From an uncultured Treponema sp. (GTDB taxonomy: Bacteria; Spirochaetota; Spirochaetia; Treponematales; Treponemataceae), in the NCBI GenBank assembly GCA_937915735.1, contig CALGGS010000052.1:1-6061 (forward strand): a DNA stretch of 6,061 nt. Reading direction: 5' to 3'. Position numbers and translations under genes: made by a program. Positions within the stretch are counted from its first letter, which is position 1; each line of letters begins with the position of its first letter. Positions 1 through 6,061 of the stretch are shown in pieces. The notes beneath the pieces are model-generated. The model was not told where the DNA came from. It did no database searches and saw only the letters and a list, made by a program, of their open reading frames with translations.

Positions 1-176
1 TTATGAAGGCCGGTTTTCCGCCAATAAACATCAAGTTTGCTGACCGCCTTGCCTACTACGACGCATTTGACTCATACCATGTCCACCACAATCTTGGCGC
101 GATGGAATCCCTTTTTACAAAAGCCCTGCTTGAACGCCTTGATTTCTATATTGGACTAAGAGGGAAACAGGAGTAG
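1..176 (+). CDS. Fic/DOC family protein, C-terminal fragment (5' end outside window)
   Basis: The open frame is already running at the left edge, with codons starting at base 3, and ends at TAG 174-176. The visible 57 residues begin MKAGFPPINIKFADR and continue with a YYDAFDSYH segment and a closing amphipathic helix containing ALLERLDFYI. In many Fic-domain proteins a GxPPIxIK..DR..YY..F block of this kind closes the Fic fold, just after the catalytic loop. Fic proteins usually transfer AMP or another nucleotide group from a nucleotide donor to a target hydroxyl; some act as toxins or in defence. The catalytic HxFx(D/E)GNGR motif would lie left of the window, so activity and any inhibitory helix cannot be judged. 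The stop is only 5 nt before jetA and the jetA ribosome binding site lies inside its last codons, suggesting co-transcription. G+C is higher here than in the jet genes. The family call is moderately secure; the function is not. Confidence 0.8.
   Translation, partial: MKAGFPPINIKFADRLAYYDAFDSYHVHHNLGAMESLFTKALLERLDFYIGLRGKQE
168..173 (+). promoter_or_regulatory. Shine-Dalgarno site for jetA
   Basis: CAGGAG lies 8 nt before the ATG at 182. It overlaps the last codons of the Fic gene (the final GAG Glu codon is part of it). It supports the 182 start over the nearby out-of-frame ATG at 177, which reads only ATG GAA TGA. Confidence 0.7.
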
Positions 177-181
177 ATGGA

Positions 182-1702
182 ATGATAAGGACAGACAGCA
201 ATTATTTTGAAAATCTTATAAAAAATGACCCCGGCTACTCACTCCTAAAGTCAAATTCAGCGAGTCTTGTTATTTCTTTCTTTTATCAGGAATTCATTGT
301 TTTCAGCAAGATGTCCGTGTTGGCTGCGGATTTTGAAATTCATCTCGACACATTCTTAAAAGACCATAAAGAAGAACTTAATGATTTTGATGCAGAAAAT
401 TTAGATGAGCCAGAAGATGCTTCTTTAGGTCAAAAAGACAGAAAACAGAAAGTCCGGGCTTATATCGAAAAATGGTGCAAAAAGGGCTATCTAATGCGCT
501 ACCACAACAACGAGCGGGAAGCGGTTCTTGAACTGACACAAAGCATTTCAAAACTTTTCAACTGGCTTGATGACTTAAAACCAAAAAAATTCATCGGCAC
601 GGAATCCCAGTTCAAATCAATTTTAGACCAGCTGCACGATTTGTATCAGCACATCACGGAAGACACGGCGGCACGGCTAAAAGCATTACGGCAGGAAAAA
701 GCAAATATTGAAAAAGAAATTAAACGCTTGGAAGAAGGTGGTAAAGTCGAATCCTATTCTCCCGTACAGATTTTTGAAATGGTTGACTTATGTCTCAGAA
801 ACGGAAAAGATTTACTGAACGATTTCCGCCAAGTCGAGGATAATTTCAGACAGGCAGGTGCAGAGATTTACAAAAAGCAGAGTGAACTTAACTATTCAAA
901 GGGTGACATTCTTGGCTTTGCGCTTGATACTGATGAAAAATTGCGTGAATCTCCGCAGGGACAATCTTTTGATGCCTTCTGGAAATTCATCGCAGAAGAC
1001 AATGATAACGAAATTAATTCAATCGCAAACGTAATCATAGAAAAAGTTTCCTCAACATCCGAAATAAATCAGCTAGATACTCTAGACACCGATTTTCTTT
1101 TGAACTTCAAGAAAAATCTCTTTGAAGCAGGAAGCAAAATCATAGACACAAAGCATGGAATCACAGACAGATTGAGTCGTGTTCTTCAGCAAAACCAGAA
1201 CGGAAATTATCAGAAACTTAATTCGCTTATTACTGACATAAAAAAAATCGCTTCGGAAAAATTTAAGGCCGATGATTACACAAATCAGCGTGACTTTATG
1301 AAGTTTGATACGAGAGCGATACTTACACGTTCTTTTGTGCCAGTTCTTCCGAACATGCAGAAAGAATTCAGTGAGATGGAAAAGTTTGATTCATCTGACA
1401 TCGACATTTCTGATTACAACGATTTGCTCACCCAATTTTTTGTTGACCGAAAACAACTGATTCAGAATATATCTGCATACCGAAAAAAACACATTTCGCA
1501 GTTTACTTTGGGTGACTTACTTTCCGAATACCCCATCACAAAAGGAATGGCAGAAATTGCTGTCTATTATGATTTAATCAATTCCGAAAAAGATTTGACA
1601 ATTGATGAAAATTCAAGGGAAATGATTCAGTATGAAAATAAGGGAAATATAATAAAGGTGACTGTGCCAAAACTAATTTTCAAAGGAGGCCACAATGGCT
1701 GA
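182..1702 (+). CDS. jetA: Wadjet protein JetA (DUF3375, kleisin-like subunit)
   Basis: JetA is the kleisin-type subunit of the Wadjet SMC complex. By analogy with MukF it joins the JetC ATPase heads and carries JetB. The 506-residue length fits the DUF3375 family. Residues about 18-135 look like an N-terminal winged-helix region, starting with the LLKSNSASLVISFFYQEF segment and followed by RAYIEKWCKKGYLMRY (92-107). The family landmark KKFIGTES lies at 135-142. It is followed by a charged helix with coiled-coil character (about 155-187), a neck-like helix with DLLNDFRQVEDNFR (210-223), and SPQGQSFDAFWKFI (257-270). The C-terminal part contains TLGDLLSEYPITKGMAE (442-458), which resembles the second winged helix of the family. 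The start at 182 has a good ribosome binding site; the next Met is at residue 44, inside the conserved region. The last 8 nt overlap jetB. No truncation or frameshift is seen. The domain roles are inferred from the family. Confidence 0.93.
   Translation: MIRTDSNYFENLIKNDPGYSLLKSNSASLVISFFYQEFIVFSKMSVLAADFEIHLDTFLKDHKEELNDFDAENLDEPEDASLGQKDRKQKVRAYIEKWCKKGYLMRYHNNEREAVLELTQSISKLFNWLDDLKPKKFIGTESQFKSILDQLHDLYQHITEDTAARLKALRQEKANIEKEIKRLEEGGKVESYSPVQIFEMVDLCLRNGKDLLNDFRQVEDNFRQAGAEIYKKQSELNYSKGDILGFALDTDEKLRESPQGQSFDAFWKFIAEDNDNEINSIANVIIEKVSSTSEINQLDTLDTDFLLNFKKNLFEAGSKIIDTKHGITDRLSRVLQQNQNGNYQKLNSLITDIKKIASEKFKADDYTNQRDFMKFDTRAILTRSFVPVLPNMQKEFSEMEKFDSSDIDISDYNDLLTQFFVDRKQLIQNISAYRKKHISQFTLGDLLSEYPITKGMAEIAVYYDLINSEKDLTIDENSREMIQYENKGNIIKVTVPKLIFKGGHNG
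1682..1689 (+). promoter_or_regulatory. Strong Shine-Dalgarno site for jetB
   Basis: AAAGGAGG, a near-perfect anti-16S match, sits 5 nt before the jetB ATG at 1695 and inside the jetA coding end. It is the strongest ribosome binding site in the window and fixes the jetB start. Confidence 0.85.
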
Positions 1703-2297
1703 TTCAAATTTAAAACCTTGGTCACAAGTCTGCATAAAGCTGTTGCAGGGACCACTTTTCAGGCAGAATGTAAACGACAAGCTGTGGGAAAAACTTGAAA
1801 TGTATGAAAGCGATATTCAGGCCTTCTTTGCAATTCTTGGCGTAAGCGTTGCGATTGACAAGGCAGATGGTTTCGCATTTTTGCAGCAGAATGATTTGAA
1901 TGAGGAAGATGACAATGTTTCCAGATTAATACGGCAGATTCCACTTACCGAAGAGCAGTCCTTTTTATGCATTTTGCTTCGAGATGAACTGAATAAATTT
2001 GACAATCCGAATAATTCTCAAAACAAATCTTCAATTTTGATTCTGCGAGAGAGTGAACTTTACGAACAGTTCGCTATGTTCTACACATCAAAAACAGACC
2101 AGATTACGGCACGAGCTAATTTCAAGAAAAATTTGAACCGTCTGTGTGAACTAGGACTTTTAAAAGAACAGAATCCAGACGATATGGAAAAAGAAAGTGA
2201 ATACGAGGTGCGTCGTTATGTCCGTGCAAAAATAGACTCGGAATTTTGTGAGGAATTTATGAGAAAGCTCAAAGAGAGAGAGGCTGACAATGAATAA
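1695..2297 (+). CDS. jetB: Wadjet protein JetB (DUF4194, KITE-like subunit)
   Basis: JetB is the small accessory subunit of Wadjet, comparable to MukE and other KITE (winged-helix) proteins. It is expected to bind JetA as a dimer and help hold DNA near the JetC heads. The 200-residue length is typical of DUF4194. Family-like landmarks are KLLQGPLFR (15-23) with a following LWEKL, IQAFFAILGVSVAID (41-55), GFAFLQQ (59-65), IRQIPLTEEQSFLCILLRDEL (79-99), and the basic segment YEVRRYVRAKID (170-181) near the C-terminus. The gene starts inside jetA (overlap 1695-1702, ATGGCTGA) and ends inside jetC (overlap 2290-2297, ATGAATAA), so its translation is probably coupled to both neighbours. Nothing is missing or disrupted. 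The family call rests on these motifs together with its place between a DUF3375 gene and a JetC-type ATPase gene. Confidence 0.92.
   Translation: MADSNLKPWSQVCIKLLQGPLFRQNVNDKLWEKLEMYESDIQAFFAILGVSVAIDKADGFAFLQQNDLNEEDDNVSRLIRQIPLTEEQSFLCILLRDELNKFDNPNNSQNKSSILILRESELYEQFAMFYTSKTDQITARANFKKNLNRLCELGLLKEQNPDDMEKESEYEVRRYVRAKIDSEFCEEFMRKLKEREADNE
2274..2283 (+). promoter_or_regulatory. Weak, purine-rich ribosome binding region for jetC
   Basis: GAGAGAGAGG ends 6 nt before the jetC ATG at 2290. It is purine-rich but lacks a GGAGG core. Initiation of jetC may therefore rely on ribosomes finishing jetB, whose stop lies 5 nt downstream of the jetC ATG (TAA 2295-2297). Confidence 0.5.
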
Positions 2298-5200
2298 CGA
2301 ATTTATTTTTGATGAGTCCGAGCAGGCTGGATTCCGCCTTAACACACTGCAACTGTACAACTGGGGCATTCTCCAGAATGACAAGATTTTCACTTTTGAT
2401 TTTGACGACAAATCAACACTTCTGACAGGACGAAACGGAAGCGGAAAAACAACGATTGTTGATGCAATAATCACCCTGCTTGTTCCAAAACGCTACCGAC
2501 TTTATAATCAGTCTTCATCAGGGAACACTAAGGACAAGGAACGAGATGAAGAAAGTTATGTTCTCGGAGCTTACGGAACATCTTCTGATGAATTTTCACA
2601 TTCCGGGAAAACTAAATTTCTGCGTGACAAAAACTGCATTTCGATAATCAACGGCATTTTCTGCAATGAAGTCACAAAGCAGAAAGTCTCTTTGATGCAA
2701 GTCAGATATTTTTCAAGCAGTGAGCTTGTGGCCTATGAATGTGTTACAGAAAGCAAACTTTTAATAGAAGATATAAATTCAATTTTACAAAAAGAGAATG
2801 CCAAGTTAGACCGTGACAAAAAATGGCGGCAAATTCTGAAAAACAAATGCGGTACGGATTTTTGGGATTCTGACGGATTTTCAAAATACGCAGCCCGATT
2901 CAAGAATCTTTTTGGTCTTCGGGAAGACAGCGAAAACAAAGCATTAAAATTGTTCGCCCAAATTGTCGGTATGAAAGAGCTGGGGAACCTCAATGAATTT
3001 ATCCGTCAAAAAATGATTGAGGGAATTGATGTCGATGCGGAATTTGAGAATCTGCAAGGCAACTATGAAAAGCTCATTCAGTGTGAGAATGAAATTGCAA
3101 AGACAAAATGTCAGCTTGAACTTTTAAAGCCCGTTGTTGACACAGGCAAAAAAATTGAGGAGTCAGAACAGAAGAAAGAAAAACTGACCAATGATCAGGA
3201 CACCCTTCCTGCATGGTATTCAAAAACTGCGATTGAAATTCTAACCGAAGAAATTAATGACAAAAAGCAGGAGAAAGAAAATCTTGAAAGCCAGAACAAA
3301 GCAATAAAATCACAGATTGAAAGACTTTCTAACGACATTGAAGTCCTGTCAAACAACTCTGGAATTCAGATTGTAAGGGAAAAAGAGAGGCAGATACAAG
3401 AAAAAGAGAAAGAAAAACAGGATATTCAAAACGATAAAAATATCTTTGAGCAAAATGCAAATGAACTGGGATTACAAGTTCCTCATTCTGATGACGATTT
3501 TGCAAAAATTCTAAAAGAAACTGAATCTTGTAAAAAGAAATTTCAAGATGAAGAAAATGAACTTGACGAGTTAAAATATTCAATCCGCAAAAAATATGAT
3601 GAACTGAAGGGAAACCTTGACGTATGTTCAGAAGAACTGCAATCTTTAGGAACACGCAGCTCAAATATTCCCTTAAAAAATATAGGAATTCGCCGTCAGA
3701 TTGCAGAAGGCACGGGTCTTTCAGAGACTGCCATTCCATTTGTAGGCGAACTTGTACAAGTCAAAGAAGAAGAAAAATACTGGAACTATGCGATTGAGCG
3801 ACTCCTGCATAATCTTGCGCTTACAATTCTTGTTACCGAACAAAACTATCAGAAGGTGACGGAATATGTAAAAAGCCATGACCTGAACGGAAGAGTCGTC
3901 TATCTGCGTACAGATTTGCAACTTGGCGATTTTATTCCCGAATCAAGTAAAGATACAGTTTTGGGAAAAATTGAAATAAAACAGGGGCATGAACTTTCAT
4001 CTTGGCTTTGTCGTCACATTTACGAAAAATGGAATTATATCTGCTCAGATGATTTTTCTGTTATAGCAAAGAACGACAAAGTCATATCTTCCACAGGACT
4101 TGTCAAGAACGGAATAAAACATGAAAAAGATGATTCTGTAAAGGCACGGACAAACGCAATAAATGTACTTGGCTGGAACAACCTTGACAAGCGAAAATCT
4201 CTTTCATCGCAGATTGAGGAGATTCGAGAGGAACTTACTGAAATTAAAGCACAGGAAAATGTGATAAAAGAAAAGCTTGAAAATCTTGACATCAAAAACG
4301 ACTGCGTGAAAAAACTTCTTGAATTCAAATCATATTCTGAAATCAACACGGACTCCGTCACAATAGAAATTCAGAAATTAATTGAAGAAAAGAATCGTCT
4401 GGCAAAAGAAAACAATGTTGAGGATATTGAGCGACAGATAGACGAAAAGAAAAATGAAAGACAGAAACTGACAACACAGAACGAGACAATTCTTACACAA
4501 ATCGGTGCAATTAAAAATGAGGTTGAAGGAAAAGAAAAGTCACTATCGCAAAATAAGTCTGCATGGCAAATATTTTTGCAGAATACAGATGAAACTGTTA
4601 TCAAAAATACAATTCAGAATTTCATTGCTGAATATGCAATAAAGTCTGTGGTTGATATTACAAAACTTGAAGCAGAAAGAGCAAGAATTCATAGCAGAAT
4701 CGAAAATGAATTAAAAAACGAAAATAAAGCCTATGCTGCGTATATCAAAAATTTGGGCGATTATATGCGGAATATTCGCAGTCCAAAAGAAGAGCATAAA
4801 AAGAAATTTGGTGACTGGACAATTCAGTTTGCAGATTTGCTTGAAGGACGGGAATATCTTACAGACTGGAATAATTGCTATGAACGGCTGGTAAAGGACG
4901 AACTCCCAAAATATCAGAAAAAATTTAAGGAATACTTGCACCAGAATCTGAATGCCGATATTATCCGATTCAAAAATTTTATAGATAATGGAAATCAGGA
5001 AATCAAAAAAGCAATTGCCACGCTTAATGACAATCTTAAGAAAATTCCTTACGGCGACAATCCTAAGACATTCCTCCAGCTTAAAATAGCAGACAGCCGA
5101 GACCAAAAGCTTGCGGAATTCAACAGAATGCTAAAAAATGCAATTCCTAATGCCGCCGGCTACGAAAGTGACGATGAGGAAGAAAAAGCATTCCGCCGCA

Positions 5201-5682
5201 TTAAGGACTTTATTGATTTTGTCCGTGAAAATGAGCGCAACCGAAAATTTATCCTTGACTTGAGAAATTGGCACAGCTTTGCGGCAACAGAACTGAAGTA
5301 TGATGACAATACAGAAACCCATTATTACAGTGACAGTAACAGCCTGAGCGGTGGTGAAAAAGCTAAACTTACCTATACAATTCTTGCCTCTGCAATTGCG
5401 TATCAGTTCGGTATAAACGAAAGTACAAGCCGCTCGCTTCGTTTTGTCATTGTTGATGAAGTTTTCAGCAAAAGCGACAGCATAAACGCCCAATATGCAA
5501 TGCAGCTTTTCAAACAGCTGGATTTACAAGTTATGATAGTAACTCCACTTGATAAATTGAACATTGCCGAAGAGTATATTTCTTCCGTTCATCAGGTTCA
5601 AAAAACAGGGGATGCCTCACGCGTGCTTTCATTAACGATGGAGCGTTTTAGAGAACGAAGAGCAGAATTGGAGAGTAAGTAA
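2290..5682 (+). CDS. jetC: Wadjet protein JetC (MukB/SbcC-like SMC ATPase)
   Basis: JetC is the motor of Wadjet: a dimeric SMC-type ATPase that drives loop extrusion on DNA. The 1130 residues show the full SMC layout. The N-terminal head has NTLQLYNWGILQN (18-30), Walker A GRNGSGKTT (47-55) and a downstream ESYVLGAYG landmark. The first long coiled-coil arm spans about 255-456. The hinge region, about 470-620, has IPFVGELVQV (482-491), a VVYLRT segment ending at 541 and KHEKDD (610-615), all typical of the JetC family. The return arm is clearest at about 630-760. Further helices contain KIPYGDNPKTFLQL (from 918). The C-terminal head has the ABC signature SLSGGEK (1018-1024), Walker B FVIVDE with catalytic E1057, a D-loop-like FSKSD, VTPLDKL (1084-1090) and H1101 in SSVHQV, a plausible switch histidine. 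All ATPase motifs are present, so activity is expected. An SbcC or RecN protein is excluded by the flanking jetA, jetB and jetD genes and by the hinge motifs. Confidence 0.95.
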   Translation: MNNEFIFDESEQAGFRLNTLQLYNWGILQNDKIFTFDFDDKSTLLTGRNGSGKTTIVDAIITLLVPKRYRLYNQSSSGNTKDKERDEESYVLGAYGTSSDEFSHSGKTKFLRDKNCISIINGIFCNEVTKQKVSLMQVRYFSSSELVAYECVTESKLLIEDINSILQKENAKLDRDKKWRQILKNKCGTDFWDSDGFSKYAARFKNLFGLREDSENKALKLFAQIVGMKELGNLNEFIRQKMIEGIDVDAEFENLQGNYEKLIQCENEIAKTKCQLELLKPVVDTGKKIEESEQKKEKLTNDQDTLPAWYSKTAIEILTEEINDKKQEKENLESQNKAIKSQIERLSNDIEVLSNNSGIQIVREKERQIQEKEKEKQDIQNDKNIFEQNANELGLQVPHSDDDFAKILKETESCKKKFQDEENELDELKYSIRKKYDELKGNLDVCSEELQSLGTRSSNIPLKNIGIRRQIAEGTGLSETAIPFVGELVQVKEEEKYWNYAIERLLHNLALTILVTEQNYQKVTEYVKSHDLNGRVVYLRTDLQLGDFIPESSKDTVLGKIEIKQGHELSSWLCRHIYEKWNYICSDDFSVIAKNDKVISSTGLVKNGIKHEKDDSVKARTNAINVLGWNNLDKRKSLSSQIEEIREELTEIKAQENVIKEKLENLDIKNDCVKKLLEFKSYSEINTDSVTIEIQKLIEEKNRLAKENNVEDIERQIDEKKNERQKLTTQNETILTQIGAIKNEVEGKEKSLSQNKSAWQIFLQNTDETVIKNTIQNFIAEYAIKSVVDITKLEAERARIHSRIENELKNENKAYAAYIKNLGDYMRNIRSPKEEHKKKFGDWTIQFADLLEGREYLTDWNNCYERLVKDELPKYQKKFKEYLHQNLNADIIRFKNFIDNGNQEIKKAIATLNDNLKKIPYGDNPKTFLQLKIADSRDQKLAEFNRMLKNAIPNAAGYESDDEEEKAFRRIKDFIDFVRENERNRKFILDLRNWHSFAATELKYDDNTETHYYSDSNSLSGGEKAKLTYTILASAIAYQFGINESTSRSLRFVIVDEVFSKSDSINAQYAMQLFKQLDLQVMIVTPLDKLNIAEEYISSVHQVQKTGDASRVLSLTMERFRERRAELESK
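5670..5675 (+). promoter_or_regulatory. Shine-Dalgarno site for jetD
   Basis: GGAGAG lies inside the last codons of jetC, 7 nt before the ATG at 5683, which directly follows the jetC stop TAA at 5680-5682. It supports the chosen jetD start. Confidence 0.7.
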
Positions 5683-6061
5683 ATGATCAGCCCGGAAGAA
5701 ATCAGAATCAAAGCAAAAAACAAATACAAGGATTTTCTCAGATACATAATCAATTTGCATTGTGAAAAACCTGAAGCTGATTTTTTTCCGCTTTACATAA
5801 AGGCCGATAAGGGAAAAGTCAGTGATGATTTATTATCTCGCCAAAAGGAACTGCAACTTCTAATAAACAAAAGCAAAAATAAAACTGGCTCAGGATATAA
5901 ACTTGATTTTGAAACAGTAAATTCGCGAAAAAACGGAGAGCAGACAGAAGTATCTAAAATCTATTTTGAAAATGAAAGTGATTATCTGTCATTTATAAAT
6001 GAAAATAAGTCTTACAAACTGTTTTACACCGCCATTTCTCAAATTAAAAACAGCAATTTAC
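5683..6061 (+). CDS. jetD: Wadjet protein JetD, N-terminal part (DUF3322; 3' end outside window)
   Basis: JetD is the nuclease subunit of Wadjet: a topoisomerase VI-A-like protein that cuts the DNA recognised by JetABC. Only 126 complete codons are present and the frame is still open at the right edge. Visible DUF3322-type landmarks are the start MISPEEIRIKAKNKYKDFLR (1-20), FFPLYIKADKGK (34-45), a SGYKLDFETVNSRKNGEQ segment of the form GY.L..E.VN.R..G.Q, and KIYFENESDYLSFI, where JetD proteins have a similar FE.E.DYL.F motif. Known JetD proteins are roughly 400 residues, so about two thirds is missing here. The missing part should hold the DUF2220/Toprim domain with its metal-binding acidic residues, so nuclease competence cannot be assessed. 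The gene abuts jetC with no spacer and has its own ribosome binding site. The short sequence is very Lys/Asn-rich, in line with jetC. Confidence 0.9.
   Translation, partial: MISPEEIRIKAKNKYKDFLRYIINLHCEKPEADFFPLYIKADKGKVSDDLLSRQKELQLLINKSKNKTGSGYKLDFETVNSRKNGEQTEVSKIYFENESDYLSFINENKSYKLFYTAISQIKNSNL

Noticed and set aside
130..152. Possible promoter for jetA: TTGAAC (130-135) and TATATT (147-152)
   Set aside because: The spacer is only 11 nt, too short for a sigma-70 type promoter, and both elements lie in Fic codons. No better-spaced pair was seen nearby.
177..185. Mini-ORF ATG GAA TGA overlapping the jetA start
   Set aside because: It has two sense codons only, and the ATG at 182 has the better-placed ribosome binding site and opens the full jetA frame. 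It is probably chance.
2160..2474. 104-codon open frame on the - strand across the jetB/jetC junction
   Set aside because: It covers the jetB end and the jetC Walker A region antisense. It has a low-complexity Phe/Leu/Ser composition and no family resemblance.
3329..3739. 136-codon open frame on the - strand within the first coiled-coil arm of jetC
   Set aside because: It is antisense to a convincing coding region, has no recognisable domain, and its Leu/Phe/Ser-rich composition is explained by the opposite strand.
4711..5106. 131-codon open frame on the - strand rich in Phe and Ile, resembling a membrane protein
   Set aside because: It lies entirely antisense to jetC. Its hydrophobic composition is the expected mirror of a Lys/Glu/Asn-rich sequence (AAA, GAA and AAT read backwards give TTT, TTC and ATT). 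jetC has clear family motifs on both sides.
2290..5682. Alternative reading of jetC as a housekeeping SbcC, RecN or MukB repair or condensation protein
   Set aside because: The DUF3375 and DUF4194 genes upstream, the DUF3322 gene downstream, and the JetC-type motifs (YNWG before Walker A, KHEKDD, VTPLDKL) fit Wadjet specifically.
1..6061. CRISPR arrays, tRNA or rRNA genes, insertion-sequence ends and rho-independent terminators
   Set aside because: No regularly spaced repeats, cloverleaf-like segments, terminal inverted repeats or GC-hairpin plus T-run structures were noticed by eye, and the non-coding space totals only 5 bases.

Overview
The window is almost entirely coding on the + strand. 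Its core is a Wadjet (JetABCD) anti-plasmid defence operon, an SMC-family system that reels in circular DNA and cuts it. From left to right there is the 3' end of a Fic/DOC-type gene (1-176), jetA (182-1702, DUF3375 kleisin-like), jetB (1695-2297, DUF4194 KITE-like), jetC (2290-5682, MukB/SbcC-like ATPase) and the first 126 codons of jetD (from 5683, DUF3322 N-terminal part). JetD runs off the right edge, so its nuclease domain cannot be inspected. The families were recognised by reading the proteins; no database search was run.

The genes are extremely tightly packed. There are 5 nt between the Fic stop and the jetA start, 8-nt overlaps at jetA/jetB and jetB/jetC, and 0 nt between jetC and jetD. 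There is no room for a terminator or a conventional promoter between any of them, so one polycistronic message with translational coupling is likely. The operon promoter must lie left of the window or inside the Fic coding sequence. The jetA ribosome binding site is embedded in the last Fic codons, which raises the question of whether the Fic protein is an accessory partner or just the gene that was there before the insertion.

How the genes should work together, from known Wadjet biology: JetC dimers form the ATPase motor with long coiled-coil arms and a hinge. JetA bridges the JetC heads as a kleisin, JetB dimers bind JetA, and JetD is the topoisomerase VI-like (Toprim) nuclease that cleaves the DNA once a small circle has been extruded. 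Here JetC keeps Walker A, the ABC signature and Walker B, and JetA and JetB look full length, so the visible part appears intact.

The host is uncertain. The jet genes are A+T-rich, with AAA/GAA/TTT-rich codon use and clear Shine-Dalgarno sites. This would suit a gut or rumen spirochaete (Treponema-like) or a low-GC Firmicute, but this is only an impression. The Fic fragment is visibly richer in G+C than the jet genes, which hints at a different origin. No RNA genes, CRISPR arrays, insertion sequences, attachment sites or terminators were found, and no gene-free stretch exceeds 5 bases.
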